Assembly: GCA_963707145.1 (NCBI GenBank)
Contig: CAVPOQ010000008.1
Location: 62,001 to 126,000, forward strand
Direction: 5' to 3'
Source of the DNA: RPQJ01 sp963707145
Lineage (GTDB): Bacteria > Pseudomonadota > Gammaproteobacteria > Steroidobacterales > Steroidobacteraceae
DNA length: 64,000 nt
The position numbers and the translations under genes are program-made. This document shows positions 17,584 through 26,561 of this stretch, one piece after another. The first letter of the stretch is position 1, and the number at the start of each line of letters is the position of its first letter. The notes beneath the pieces were generated by a model. The model had not been told where the DNA came from. It searched no databases and saw only the letters and a list, made by a program, of their open reading frames with translations.

Positions 17584-18999
17584 TCAGCGGGCGTCCGCCC
17601 CCGCCCGCGCGGCTTCCTTCGCCCCCGGCCGCGACAGGAAATACAGCATCACCAGCGCCGGGATGCCGAGCGCGGAGGTGTACACGAAGAACATCGGGTA
17701 ACCGATCGCGTCCACGACGAAGCCGGAAGTCCCCATGAGCAGCTTGCCCGGCAGCGCGTAGGTCGAGGAGAAGAGCGCGTACTGCGTGGCCGTGTAGGAG
17801 GCGCTCGTCAGGCTCGACAGGTAGGCAATCAGCGCCGTGCCGGCAACGCCCATGGCGAGGTTGTCGGCGCTGATCACCACGGCGAGACCGAACAGACTCG
17901 GGTCGTCCTGGAAGGCGAGCGTCATGAACAGCAGGTTCGAGCCGATCACCAGCAGGCTGCCGGCCACCAGCGAGCGCACCGTGCCGAGCCGCGCCACGGC
18001 GACGCCGCCCAGAATCGTGCCCAGGATGGACATCACCACGCCGTAGCCCTTGGCGACCGCCGCGATCTGCTTCAGCGTGTAGCCCACGTCGAGGTAGAAC
18101 GGGTTCGCCATCACGCCCATGGTGAAGTCGGTGAGCCGGTAGCTCGCGATGAAGGCGAGCATCAGCACCGCGAGCCGCGTCCCGTAGCGCGTGAAGAAGT
18201 CCACGAACGGGCACACCACCGCGCCGACGAACCACGAGCCCAGGGCCTGCATCGAGGCCGGCCAGTGCGCCTTGCGCTCCAGCCAGTCGATGACGCGCTG
18301 CTCCTGCGCCAGCGACTGCTGCGCGACGCGGGGCTCGGGCTCCGCGATGACCAGGGTCGTCACGATGCCGACGCCCACCATCGCCGCCATGGCCGTGTAC
18401 GCCGCCATCCAGCCGTGGTCCGCCGCGATCCACAGCGCACCCGCGCTGCCCACCATGATCGCGATGCGGTAGCCGAGCTGGTAGGCGGCGGCCATCACGC
18501 CCTGCATCGGCTGCGGCGCGGCCTCGATGCGCCAGGCGTCGATGGCGATGTCCTGCGTGGCCGAGGAGAACGCCACCAGCAGCGCGAGCCCGGCCATGGC
18601 GACCAGGTGACCCACCGGGTTCAGGTGCGCCATGTTGAACAGGCCGATCGCGATCCCGATCTGCGCGAGCAGCATCCAGCTGCGCCGCCGCCCCAGCAGG
18701 CGATGCAGCAACGGCAGCGGCAGCCGGTCCACCACCGGCGCCCAGAAGAACTTGATCGAGTAGATGATGCCGACCCACGACAGCATGCCGATCGTGGCCC
18801 GCTCGATGCCGACCTCGCGCAGCCACGCGGACAGCGTCGAGAACACCAGCATGAAGGGCAGGCCCGCGGAGAAGCCGAGGAACAGCATCGCGAGCACGCG
18901 TGGGTGCTTGTAGGCTGCAGCCGCATCGAGCCAGCCGCGCCACCAGGGCTTGCGCGGCGCCGGCGCGTCCGGAGCGGCCGGCGTGGGTGCCGCGCTCAC
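17584..18999 (-). CDS. ampG: AmpG-family muropeptide permease (MFS)
   Basis: A 471-residue transporter with about twelve helices. Hallmarks of AmpG are LGFSAGLPFMLVFSTLSAWL, SWVGIIYSIKFFWAPVVDRL, RRRSWMLLAQIG and SSATQDIAIDAWRIE. AmpG imports GlcNAc-anhydroMurNAc peptides for cell-wall recycling and feeds AmpC regulation where present. The start is GTG at 18999, sharing GTGA with the stop of xth, so the two genes are translationally coupled. The upstream in-frame extension is arginine-rich xth shadow. Confidence 0.9.
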   Translation of the reverse strand: MSAAPTPAAPDAPAPRKPWWRGWLDAAAAYKHPRVLAMLFLGFSAGLPFMLVFSTLSAWLREVGIERATIGMLSWVGIIYSIKFFWAPVVDRLPLPLLHRLLGRRRSWMLLAQIGIAIGLFNMAHLNPVGHLVAMAGLALLVAFSSATQDIAIDAWRIEAAPQPMQGVMAAAYQLGYRIAIMVGSAGALWIAADHGWMAAYTAMAAMVGVGIVTTLVIAEPEPRVAQQSLAQEQRVIDWLERKAHWPASMQALGSWFVGAVVCPFVDFFTRYGTRLAVLMLAFIASYRLTDFTMGVMANPFYLDVGYTLKQIAAVAKGYGVVMSILGTILGGVAVARLGTVRSLVAGSLLVIGSNLLFMTLAFQDDPSLFGLAVVISADNLAMGVAGTALIAYLSSLTSASYTATQYALFSSTYALPGKLLMGTSGFVVDAIGYPMFFVYTSALGIPALVMLYFLSRPGAKEAARAGADAR

Positions 19000-19763
19000 A
19001 GGTCGAGGTCGAGCGTGAGCGGCGCGTGATCGGAGAAGCGCTGCGCCTTGTAGATCTCCGCGGCCTTCACGCTGCCGCGCAGGCCGGGGCTCAGCACCTG
19101 GTAGTCGATGCGCCAGCCGACGTTCTTCGACCAGGCCTGGCCGCGGTTCGACCACCAGGTGTACTGCTCGGGGCGCGCGTCGACCTCGCGGAAGCCGTCC
19201 ACGTAGCCCACCCCGCCGAACAGCTCGTCGAGCCAGGCACGCTCCTCGGGGAGGAAGCCGGAGTTCTTCTGGTTCGAGCGCCAGTTCCTGAGGTCGATCT
19301 CCTTGTGCGCGATGTTCCAGTCGCCGCAGAGCACGTAGTCGCGGCGCCTGCGCCTGAGCGAGCGCAGGTAGGGCATGAACTCGCCGAGGAAGCGGTACTT
19401 GGCCTGCTGCCGCTCCTCGCTCGAGGAGCCCGACGGCAGGTACACCGACACGACGCTCAGGCCCTTGAACTGCACCTCGAGGTAGCGGCCCTCCGCATCG
19501 AACTCACGCGAGCCGAAGCCGGCGACCACCGCCTGGGGCTTCGTGCGCGAGTAGATCGCCACGCCGCTGTAGCCCTTCTTCTCGGCATCGAAGTAATAGC
19601 TGTGGTAACCGGCGGGCCGGAACTGCGGGTCGTCGAGCTGCAGCTCCTGCGCCTTGGTCTCCTGCACGCAGACGACGTCGGCGTTCTGCGTCGCGAGCCA
19701 CTCGAAGACGCCTTTGCGGGCCGCCGAGCGGATGCCGTTCGCGTTCAGGGTGACGATGCGCAT
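18996..19763 (-). CDS. xth: Exodeoxyribonuclease III (class II AP endonuclease)
   Basis: A 255-residue EEP-family nuclease that cuts 5' of abasic sites and removes 3' blocks. Visible motifs: MRIVTLNANGIRSA (metal-binding Asn), VVCVQETKAQ (catalytic Glu), YSGVAIYS, CGDWNIAHKEIDLRN (Asp/Asn), and the C-terminal WRIDYQVLSPGL plus FSDHAPLTLDLDL (catalytic Asp-His). The ATG at 19763 gives the standard length. It is divergent from pyrE, 24 bases apart, so the promoters overlap, and is coupled to ampG downstream. Confidence 0.94.
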   Translation of the reverse strand: MRIVTLNANGIRSAARKGVFEWLATQNADVVCVQETKAQELQLDDPQFRPAGYHSYYFDAEKKGYSGVAIYSRTKPQAVVAGFGSREFDAEGRYLEVQFKGLSVVSVYLPSGSSSEERQQAKYRFLGEFMPYLRSLRRRRRDYVLCGDWNIAHKEIDLRNWRSNQKNSGFLPEERAWLDELFGGVGYVDGFREVDARPEQYTWWSNRGQAWSKNVGWRIDYQVLSPGLRGSVKAAEIYKAQRFSDHAPLTLDLDL

Positions 19764-19787
19764 GGCGGCGCAGTATAAAGTACGTGC

Positions 19788-20420
19788 ATGCACCAGCCCG
19801 ACTTCATCCGCCTCTGCCTCGAGCTCGGCGTGCTGCGCTTCGGCGAATTCACGCTGAAGTCCGGCCGCGTGAGCCCGTACTTCTTCAACGCCGGACTCTT
19901 CAACACGGGTCACGCGATCGCGGGGCTCGGCCGCTGGTACGCGCGCGCTGCGGCACTGTCGGGCATCGAGTTCGACATGCTGTTCGGCCCGGCCTACAAG
20001 GGCATCCCGCTGGTGACCGCGACCGCCGCCGCGCTCGCCGAGCACGAACGCATGGACCTGCCGTTCGCCTTCAATCGCAAGGAGGCCAAGGGTCACGGCG
20101 AGGGCGGCACCATCGTGGGCGCGCCGCTCGCCGGCCGCGTGCTGATCGTGGACGACGTGATCACCGCCGGCACCGCCATCCGGGAGTCGGTGGAGATCAT
20201 CCGTGCGCAGGGCGCCACTCCGGCGGGCGTGCTGATCGCCCTCGACCGCGAGGAGCGCGGCCAGGGCGAGCGATCGGCCGTGCAGGAGGTGCAGGAGACC
20301 TTCGGCCTGCCGGTGGTGAGCGTGCTCAGGCTGCGCGACCTGCTCGCCCACCTCGAGGCCGCCGGGGACGGCGCCGTGTTCGCCGCCGTGCGGGCCTACC
20401 GCGACCGCTACGGCGTCTGA
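19788..20420 (+). CDS. pyrE: Orotate phosphoribosyltransferase
   Basis: PyrE joins orotate to PRPP to make OMP in pyrimidine synthesis. The 210-residue protein has LKSGRVSPYFFNAGLF, FGPAYKGIPLVTATA, FAFNRKEAKGHGEGGTIVGA (the flexible loop) and the PRPP motif VLIVDDVITAGTAIRE. Length and all catalytic segments are normal. It is divergent from xth. The gammaproteobacterial dut-coaBC block lies just downstream on the other strand. Confidence 0.96.
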   Translation: MHQPDFIRLCLELGVLRFGEFTLKSGRVSPYFFNAGLFNTGHAIAGLGRWYARAAALSGIEFDMLFGPAYKGIPLVTATAAALAEHERMDLPFAFNRKEAKGHGEGGTIVGAPLAGRVLIVDDVITAGTAIRESVEIIRAQGATPAGVLIALDREERGQGERSAVQEVQETFGLPVVSVLRLRDLLAHLEAAGDGAVFAAVRAYRDRYGV

Positions 20421-20504
20421 GGCCGCCGCCGCGCTTGACCGGGTTCACAAACCTGACGTGCCGCATTTCGCGGTCGCGCTGAGCGGGGCGCACAATCATC
20501 CGCC

Positions 20505-21167
20505 ATGGGATCCTCCCCCCGCCCCCGCCCGATTCCGGTCGTCGCCGCAGCGCTGCTGCTGGCCGCGATCGCCGTGCCTGCCGACGCTGCAAAGAAGGCG
20601 AGCAGTCCGAAGCGTGATTCCGAGGAGGTCTACCGCTGCCGGGACGCGCAGGGCCAGTTCCATTTCGGCCAGAGCATCCCGGCCCCGTGCATGGACCTCG
20701 ACATCGAGGTCCTCGACGGGACCGGACGGGTGGTGCGCATCATTCCCGGACGCCTCGCGCTCGAGCAGGGCTCGGCGAAGAAGGCGGCCGAGCAGGCAGC
20801 GCAGGACTCAGCGCAGCGCGACCGCACGCTGCTGGCCACCTACCTGTCGGTTCCCGACATCGAGCGCTTGCGCGACCAGCGGCTCGAGCAGCTCGTGCAG
20901 CAGACGCACGTCACGCGCCAGTACATCGACAACCTGCGCGAGCGCGAGGCGCGGCTGATGGCTGACGTGCAGCGCTATCGGCCATACAGCGACAAGCCCA
21001 AAGCGCCGCCGCTGCCGGACCACGTGGCCGAGGAGATCGTGAACACGGTCAACGGCCTGCAGGTCTACGAGCAGCAGCTCGCGAAGAGCACCGTCGAGCA
21101 GGACCGGCTGCGCGCCGACTTCGCGGCCGACATCGCCCGGTTCAAGGAACTGAAGGGGATCAGGTAG
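20505..21167 (+). CDS. Secreted DUF4124-like protein
   Basis: A 220-residue exported protein. The signal peptide (VVAAALLLAAIAVPADA) is followed by a DUF4124-type opening EEVYRCRDAQGQFHFGQSIP. The rest is alpha-helical and rich in Glu, Arg and Gln, probably coiled coil (ERLRDQRLEQLVQQTHVTRQ, EQQLAKSTVEQDRLRADF). Likely periplasmic with an unknown role. Its end overlaps the end of the convergent dut by 8 bases. Confidence 0.75.
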   Translation: MGSSPRPRPIPVVAAALLLAAIAVPADAAKKASSPKRDSEEVYRCRDAQGQFHFGQSIPAPCMDLDIEVLDGTGRVVRIIPGRLALEQGSAKKAAEQAAQDSAQRDRTLLATYLSVPDIERLRDQRLEQLVQQTHVTRQYIDNLREREARLMADVQRYRPYSDKPKAPPLPDHVAEEIVNTVNGLQVYEQQLAKSTVEQDRLRADFAADIARFKELKGIR

Positions 21168-21669
21168 TCCCCGAGCTGCCGAAGCCGCCCGCTCCGCGGT
21201 GGCTCTCGGTGAACTGCTCCACGATCTCGAAGTCCACCTGCACCACCGGCACGACGATCATCTGCGCGATGCGCTCGCCCGGCGCGATCGTGAACGGCGT
21301 GCCGCCGCGGTTCCAGCACGAGACCATCACCTGGCCCTGGTAGTCGGAATCGATCAGCCCCACGAGGTTGCCGAGCACGATGCCGTGCTTGTGGCCGAGC
21401 CCGGAGCGCGGCAACAGCACGGCCGCCAGGGTCGGGTCGTCGAGGTGGATCGCGATCCCGGTCGGAACGAGTTCGGTCTGCCCGGGCGCGAGCACGAGCG
21501 GCGCGTCGAGACAGGCCCGCAGGTCGAGCCCCGCCGACCCCGGCGTGGCGTAGTGCGGCAGCGGAAACTCGCGACCGATGCGGGGATCGAGCACGCGCAC
21601 CTGCAGCGCGCGACGGCCAGCAGTGGCAGAACCGCGAGTGACGCCGGCACCGACCACTGCGCCACTCAT
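21160..21669 (-). CDS. dut: dUTP diphosphatase
   Basis: Dut hydrolyses dUTP to dUMP, preventing uracil in DNA. All five trimeric dUTPase motifs are seen: GSAGLDLRA, PRSGLGHKHGI, GLIDSDYQGQV, APGERIAQMIVVP and RGAGGFGSSGT. I chose the ATG at 21669, which overlaps the coaBC stop by four bases; this gives 169 residues, with an N-terminal extension of about 17 compared with E. coli. The coaBC-dut order is usual in gammaproteobacteria. Confidence 0.95.
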   Translation of the reverse strand: MSGAVVGAGVTRGSATAGRRALQVRVLDPRIGREFPLPHYATPGSAGLDLRACLDAPLVLAPGQTELVPTGIAIHLDDPTLAAVLLPRSGLGHKHGIVLGNLVGLIDSDYQGQVMVSCWNRGGTPFTIAPGERIAQMIVVPVVQVDFEIVEQFTESHRGAGGFGSSGTT

Positions 21670-22931
21670 CGCGCCGCCGCGCTGCCGGGCGGCGGCCACG
21701 CTTCCTCCGCCGCCGCCTGGTCACGGCGGGCCGCGACGCCATCGGCACAGCGCTCGGCGATGACCGCGACGAGTTCGTCGGCGAGCCGGCGTTTGGGCGC
21801 GCGCGCGAGTTCCCGGCGACCGCCGGGCCAGTAGACGGTGAGGGCGTTGTCCTCGCAGTCGAAGGCCAGCCCGTCGCCGACCTGGTTGGCCGCGATCATG
21901 TCGAGCCGCTTGCCCTCGAGCTTGGCGAGCGCGTTGCGCTCGACGTTCTGCGTCTCGGCCGCGAAACCCACCACGAACGGTCGCGGCGTGCGCGCGGCGA
22001 CCGTGGCGAGGATGTCCGTGGTGCGCGACAGCGCCAGCACCAGCGAGTCGCTGGTCTTCTTGATCTTCTCGGCGGCCGCCTGAACAGGCCGGTAATCCGA
22101 CACCGCAGCGGCCGCGATGAACACGTCCGTGCCCGGCAGGTGTTCGTCGACCGCCGCCATCATCTGCTCGGCGGTCTCGACATCGACCCGCCGCACGCCC
22201 GCAGGCGTGGCGACGCCGACCGGGCCGCTCACCAGGATCACCTCGGCGCCGGCGGCATGCGCGGCCTCTGCGACCGCGTAGCCCATCTTGCCGGAGCTGC
22301 GGTTGGTGATGAATCGCACCGGGTCGATGCGCTCGCGGGTGGGACCTGCGGTCACCAGCACCTTGCGACCGGCGAGCACGCCGCCCGCGCGCTGCGGCCA
22401 CAACGCCGCGAGGATCTCCGCGGGCTCCAGCATCCGGCCTGGACCGGTCTCGCCGCAGGCCTGCTCGCCGTCGCCCGGACCGAGGATCGCGATCCCGCGC
22501 GCGCGCAGCGTCGCGACATTGGCCTGGGTCGCGGCGTTGGCCCACATCAGGCGGTTCATGGCCGGCGCCACCGCGATCGGCGCGCTGGTGGCGAGGCAGA
22601 GCGTCGCGAGCAGATCGTCGGCACGACCGTGGGCGAGGCGCGCGAGGAAATCAGCGCTCGCGGGTGCCACCAGCACCTGCTCCGCCCAGCGCGCCAGCTC
22701 GATGTGTCCCATCGCCGCCTCGGCCGAGGCATCCCACAGGTCCGTGCGCACGGGACGGCCGGACAGCGCCTGGAAGGTGAGCGGCGTGACGAACTCGCGC
22801 GCGCCCGCGGTCATCACCACCTGCACCTCGGCGCCGCGCTCGCGCAGGCGGCGCACGAGCTCGGCAGCCTTGTACGCGGCGATGCCGCCGGTCACGCCGA
22901 GCAGGATGCGGGTGGGGACTGTGCAGGCCAT
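21666..22931 (-). CDS. coaBC: Bifunctional phosphopantothenoylcysteine decarboxylase / synthetase
   Basis: CoaBC makes 4'-phosphopantetheine for coenzyme A. The N-terminal flavin-dependent decarboxylase shows ILLGVTGGIAAYKAAELVRR, the PAMN motif (VAPAMNRLMW) and the substrate clamp ACGETGPGRM. The C-terminal synthetase shows VTAGPTRERIDPVRFITN, RSSGKMGYAVAE and AAEKIKKTSDSL. The ATG at 22931 gives 421 residues; an earlier ATG at 22967 adds twelve residues. It is coupled to dut by an ATGA overlap. Confidence 0.95.
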   Translation of the reverse strand: MACTVPTRILLGVTGGIAAYKAAELVRRLRERGAEVQVVMTAGAREFVTPLTFQALSGRPVRTDLWDASAEAAMGHIELARWAEQVLVAPASADFLARLAHGRADDLLATLCLATSAPIAVAPAMNRLMWANAATQANVATLRARGIAILGPGDGEQACGETGPGRMLEPAEILAALWPQRAGGVLAGRKVLVTAGPTRERIDPVRFITNRSSGKMGYAVAEAAHAAGAEVILVSGPVGVATPAGVRRVDVETAEQMMAAVDEHLPGTDVFIAAAAVSDYRPVQAAAEKIKKTSDSLVLALSRTTDILATVAARTPRPFVVGFAAETQNVERNALAKLEGKRLDMIAANQVGDGLAFDCEDNALTVYWPGGRRELARAPKRRLADELVAVIAERCADGVAARRDQAAAEEAWPPPGSAAAR

Positions 22932-23016
22932 GAACCGATTATGGGACCGTCGAAACCCGTGCCGCAAAGGGACGAGCCGCAGTTGCGGCGACCCGGTCTG
23001 AGCCCATAACCGTCCG

Positions 23017-23832
23017 TCAGGTCTGGCAGGACGGGCAGAAATAGGTCGAGCGCTGGCCCTGCGCGACCCGGCGGATGGTCGTGCCGCAGCGGCGGCAGGG
23101 CTCGCCGGCGCGCTCGTAGACGAACAGCTTCTGGCGGAAGTAGCCCGGCGTGCCCTCCGCGCTCACGTAGTCGCGCAGCGTCGTGCCGCCCTGGCGGATT
23201 GCGTCCTCGAGCACTTCTCGCACGGTGCTCGCCAGCCGCCCATAGCGCTCGCGGCTCACCCGCCCGGCGGCGCGGCGCGGGTGGATGCCCGCCCGGAACA
23301 GCGCCTCGGAGGCATAGATGTTGCCCACGCCCACGACGATGCGCTGGTCGAGCAGGAACTGCTTCACCGACACCCGCCGGCCCCGCGCACGCCCGGCGAG
23401 GTAGTCGCCGTCGAAATCCCGCTCCAGCGGCTCGGGGCCGAGGCCCGCGAGCAGCGGATGCCCGAGCGGGTCGCCGGTGCTCCAGTGCAGGCTGCCGAAG
23501 CGGCGCGGGTCGTTGAAGCGCAGCCCGCGGCCCGAGTCGAGCTGCAGTTCGTAGTGGTCGTGGGGGCGCCAGGGCGTGCCGGACGGCAGCACGCGGAGGC
23601 TGCCCGACATGCCGAGGTGGGCGATCAGCGTGCCGCGTTCGAGCTCGATCAGCAGGTACTTGGCGCGGCGGCGCACGTCGCGCACCCGCTGACCCGGCAA
23701 CTCACGCACCAGCGCCCGGTCGACGGGCCAGCGCAGCCGGTGCTGGCGCAGTTCGAAGCCCGTGACGACACGGCCGTCGAGCGCGGCACGGATGCCGCGC
23801 CGCGTGGTCTCGACTTCGGGAAGCTCGGGCAC
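23017..23832 (-). CDS. mutM: Formamidopyrimidine-DNA glycosylase
   Basis: MutM excises 8-oxoguanine and formamidopyrimidines. The mature N-terminus must be Pro-Glu-Leu-Pro, because Pro is the nucleophile; here that follows a GTG codon at 23832 (V-PELPEVETT), so the start is fixed there. Other features: LIAHLGMSGSLRV, QFLLDQRIVVGVGNIYASEA (helix-two-turn-helix) and the C-terminal zinc finger CRRCGTTIRRVAQGQRSTYF-CPSC. Length is 271 residues, normal. It is downstream of rpmB-rpmG on the same strand, past a terminator. Confidence 0.95.
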   Translation of the reverse strand: MPELPEVETTRRGIRAALDGRVVTGFELRQHRLRWPVDRALVRELPGQRVRDVRRRAKYLLIELERGTLIAHLGMSGSLRVLPSGTPWRPHDHYELQLDSGRGLRFNDPRRFGSLHWSTGDPLGHPLLAGLGPEPLERDFDGDYLAGRARGRRVSVKQFLLDQRIVVGVGNIYASEALFRAGIHPRRAAGRVSRERYGRLASTVREVLEDAIRQGGTTLRDYVSAEGTPGYFRQKLFVYERAGEPCRRCGTTIRRVAQGQRSTYFCPSCQT

Positions 23833-23929
23833 GGGCGTTGGTGGTGCACAGTCGGCGGAAACGGGCCGGAGGCTGCACCGGCCGGGCGCAGGCTGCAACC
23901 CCGCGGCGGCGCTGCTCCCCCCAGAAACG

Positions 23930-23951
23930 GAAAACCCGCCAGCGGCGGGTT
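23930..23951 (-). terminator. Rho-independent terminator after rpmG
   Basis: On the minus strand the sequence AACCCGCC-GCT-GGCGGGTT is followed by TTCC: an 8-base GC-rich stem, a 3-base loop and a short U run. It lies about 30 bases past the rpmG stop and before mutM, so mutM probably has its own promoter or depends on read-through. Confidence 0.75.
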
Positions 23952-23979
23952 CTCCAGCAGATCGAGCGAGGACGGTGCC

Positions 23980-24135
23980 TTACTTGATCTTCGCTTCCTT
24001 GTAGGTCACGTGCTTGCGTGCCTTCGGGTCGAATTTCTTGACCTCGAGCTTCTCCGGGTGGAGACGCTTGTTCTTGGTCGTGGTGTAGAAGTGGCCGGTA
24101 CCGGCGGTCGACAGCAGCTTGATCTTGTCGCGCAT
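23980..24135 (-). CDS. rpmG: 50S ribosomal protein L33
   Basis: A 51-residue protein with the L33 sequence pattern MRDKIKLLSTAGTGHFYTTT, KNKRLHPEKLEVKKFDPKAR and KHVTYKEAKIK. It lacks the zinc-binding cysteines, so it is the C-minus, zinc-independent form. It lies 17 bases after rpmB with a purine-rich ribosome site (GGGAGGTAAC) between them, and is followed by a terminator. This is the standard rpmB-rpmG operon. Confidence 0.96.
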   Translation of the reverse strand: MRDKIKLLSTAGTGHFYTTTKNKRLHPEKLEVKKFDPKARKHVTYKEAKIK

Positions 24136-24152
24136 GGCTCGTTACCTCCCGG

Positions 24153-24389
24153 TCAGACCTTGACGCCCTGGGCCCGCAGCTCGGCCACGACGACCTCGAT
24201 GCCCTTCTTGTCGATGGTGCGCATGCCGTTGCCCGACACGCGCAGCGTCACCCAGCGCTTTTCGGTCTCGAGCCAGAACCGCTGCGTGTGCAGGTTCGGC
24301 AGGAATCGGCGCCGCGTCCGGTTGTTGGCGTGCGAGACCGTATTCCCGGACATCGGCCGCTTGCCGGTGATCTGACAGACTTTCGACAT
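24153..24389 (-). CDS. rpmB: 50S ribosomal protein L28
   Basis: A 78-residue L28 protein: MSKVCQITGKRPMSGNTVSH, ANNRTRRRFLPNLHTQRFWL, WVTLRVSGNGMRTIDKKGIE. Length and sequence are typical of gammaproteobacteria. It is the first gene of the rpmB-rpmG operon. The 112 bases before it, back to radC, presumably hold the promoter. Confidence 0.97.
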   Translation of the reverse strand: MSKVCQITGKRPMSGNTVSHANNRTRRRFLPNLHTQRFWLETEKRWVTLRVSGNGMRTIDKKGIEVVVAELRAQGVKV

Positions 24390-24501
24390 GGCTGGATCCT
24401 CAAGGCCAGGGCCGGCGGAGGGGCCGCCCCGGCGTAAACGAGCCGCGTTTTATACCAGCGAAGGGGTCCGGAGGCAAGGGAGGGAGGCCCCGGGAACGGC
24501 C

Positions 24502-25176
24502 CTACAGCAGCCCCCGCTCCGCGAACGACACGCAGGCCCCGTCGCCCACCACGATGTGGTCGAGCACCCGGATGTCCACCAGCGCCAGCGCCTCGCGCAG
24601 CCGGCCGGTGATCAGCTCGTCCGCCTGGCTGGGCTCGGCCACGCCCGAGGGGTGGTTGTGGGCGAGGATCACCGCGGCGGCGTTGCGCGCCAGCGCCAGC
24701 TTCACCACGTCGCGAGGGTGGACGCTGGCGCCGTCGATGGTGCCGCGGAACACCTCGTCGAAGCAGATCACCCGATGGCGATTGTCGAGGAACAGGCAGC
24801 AGAACACCTCGTGGTCCCGGTCGCGCAGGCGTGCCCGCAGGAACTCCCGCGTGGCACGCGGGTTGGCGAGCGCCGGGCCCATCTGCATCAGCTCCGCGTA
24901 GTGGCGGCGCGAGAGCTCGAGCGACGCCTGCAGCAGCGCGTACTTGGCCGACCCCAGCCCGCGCACCCGGCACACGGCATGGCGCTCGGCCGTGAGCAGG
25001 CCGCGCAGGCTGCGGAACTCCGAGAGCAGGCCGCGCGCCATGTCGATCGCCGAGTGCCCGGGCGTGCCGGTCTGCAGCAGGATGGCGAGCAACTCGGCTT
25101 CCGACAGCGCGGCCGCGCCGAGCTTGAGCAGCTTCTCGCGGGGGCGTTCCGATTCCGGCCAGTGCGGCAGCGACAT
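24502..25176 (-). CDS. radC: RadC-family JAB-domain protein
   Basis: A 224-residue protein with an N-terminal helix-hairpin-helix region (LLKLGAAALSEAELLAILLQ, LCRVRGLGSAKYA-like) and a C-terminal JAB metal-binding domain whose signature is ILAHNHPSGVAEPSQAD. A Glu (CFDEVFRGTI) precedes it. Despite its old name, a role in repair is not established. I took the ATG at 25176 (MSLPHWPESERPREKLL), the usual opening; 25200 is an earlier start. Its place between rpmB and coaD follows the gammaproteobacterial order. Confidence 0.92.
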   Translation of the reverse strand: MSLPHWPESERPREKLLKLGAAALSEAELLAILLQTGTPGHSAIDMARGLLSEFRSLRGLLTAERHAVCRVRGLGSAKYALLQASLELSRRHYAELMQMGPALANPRATREFLRARLRDRDHEVFCCLFLDNRHRVICFDEVFRGTIDGASVHPRDVVKLALARNAAAVILAHNHPSGVAEPSQADELITGRLREALALVDIRVLDHIVVGDGACVSFAERGLL

Positions 25177-25348
25177 GGGGCGCGATCCTCCGGCGACCAT
25201 GGTCGCCGGCTGGCGGGACTCGCGGCAGCGCGGTAATCAGGCGGGTCGGGCGAGTTTCTCGCTGCGGCCGGAGGCCGCGGCGCGGCACTGCTGCGCGGGC
25301 CAACTCGCTGCCGCCGCGCGGCCCACGGTCGCCACGCAGGCGGGCGAC

Positions 25349-25831
25349 TCACTTCGCGAAGCGACGCTCCAGGGCCTCGGCCACCAGCGGGTGCACGAAC
25401 TCGCGCACGTTGCCGCCGAGGCTCGCGATCTCGCGGATCAGCGTCGAGGAAATGAAGTTGAACCGCTCGGTGGGCGTGAGAAACACGGTCTCCACCTCGC
25501 CATTGAGGTGCCGGCTCATGGTGGCGAGCTGGAACTCGAATTCGAAGTCCGACACCGCCCGCAGGCCGCGCATGATGACGTTCAGGCCGTGCTGGCGCGC
25601 GAAGTCCACGGTGAGGCCGGCGTAGCCGGTCACCTCGACGTTCGGCACGTCGGCGAGCACGCGTCGAGCGAGGTCCACCCGCTGCTCGAGCGGAAACAGC
25701 GGCGCCTTGCCGGGGTTCGCGGCGATGGCGATCACCACCCGATCGAAGATGCGGCAGGCGCGGCGGACCAGGTCGTCGTGCCCGTTGGTGAAGGGATCGA
25801 AGGTCCCTGGATACATTGCACGGCTGCCCAT
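25349..25831 (-). CDS. coaD: Phosphopantetheine adenylyltransferase
   Basis: CoaD adds AMP to 4'-phosphopantetheine, the fourth step to coenzyme A. The 160-residue protein has the nucleotidyltransferase motif YPGTFDPFTNGHDDL, IMRGLRAVSDFEFEFQLA, and the second signature ISSTLIREIASLGG. The ATG at 25831 gives the family length. It follows rsmD by ten bases on the same strand, a common pair. Confidence 0.95.
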   Translation of the reverse strand: MGSRAMYPGTFDPFTNGHDDLVRRACRIFDRVVIAIAANPGKAPLFPLEQRVDLARRVLADVPNVEVTGYAGLTVDFARQHGLNVIMRGLRAVSDFEFEFQLATMSRHLNGEVETVFLTPTERFNFISSTLIREIASLGGNVREFVHPLVAEALERRFAK

Positions 25832-25841
25832 CAGACCTCGC

Positions 25842-26447
25842 TTACACCGGCGTGGCGCCGGCCCCGTCGCGACGCGCGAGATGATAGCCCACCTCGCCGG
25901 CGCGCTTGCTCCGCAGCAGCGTCCAACCGGCGGGAAGTTCGGGCGCGCCCGCCGCTGCCGGCGCCTCGAGGTAGACATGTCCGCCGGCGGCGAGCCAGCC
26001 GCCGCGGTCGATCGCCCGGCAGACCTCGGCGAGCACGGGCTCGGCGAACGGCGGATCGAGGAACATGATGTCGAACGGCCGCTCGGGCGCCGCGAGGAAG
26101 CGTTGCGCATCCGAGCGCAGCACGCGTCCGCGCGTGCAGCCGAGCGCCGCGAGCGTCTCGGCGAGGTGGCGGGTCGCGGCCGGGTCCACCTCGACGAACA
26201 CGACCTCCGCCGCGCCCCGCGACAGCGCCTCGAGGCCGAGCGCCCCGCTGCCGGCATAGAGGTCGAGGCAGCGGCTGCCGTGGATGACTGGCTGCAGCCA
26301 GTTGAACAGGGTCTCGCGAACGCGATCGGGCGTCGGGCGGATCGCGGCGACCGGCGGAAAGCGGATCTTCCGGCCGCGCCATTCGCCGCCGATGATGCGC
26401 AGTTCGCCGGGATGGTGCGGGCGCAGCCCCGGGCGCCGCGGACTCAC
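25842..26447 (-). CDS. rsmD: 16S rRNA (guanine966-N2)-methyltransferase
   Basis: RsmD methylates G966 of 16S rRNA using SAM. Visible: LRIIGGEWRGRKIRFPP, RPTPDRVRETLFNWL, the SAM loop CLDLYAGSGALGLEALSRGA, and the catalytic MFLDPPF (NPPY-type) motif. I prefer the GTG at 26447, giving 201 residues; an ATG at 26522 would add 25 residues with no family resemblance and would reach further towards ftsY. The divergent rsmD-ftsY arrangement is typical. Confidence 0.92.
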   Translation of the reverse strand: MSPRRPGLRPHHPGELRIIGGEWRGRKIRFPPVAAIRPTPDRVRETLFNWLQPVIHGSRCLDLYAGSGALGLEALSRGAAEVVFVEVDPAATRHLAETLAALGCTRGRVLRSDAQRFLAAPERPFDIMFLDPPFAEPVLAEVCRAIDRGGWLAAGGHVYLEAPAAAGAPELPAGWTLLRSKRAGEVGYHLARRDGAGATPV

Positions 26448-26561
26448 GGCAAGTGGCTTCGTGTCGCTGTCATGCCGGCATTCTGCACCGGCAGGCGGGC
26501 GGCCGGAGCGCCGGGCGGGCATCCGCTACAATCGCACGCCTGCCCTCCCCCGGATCGCGCC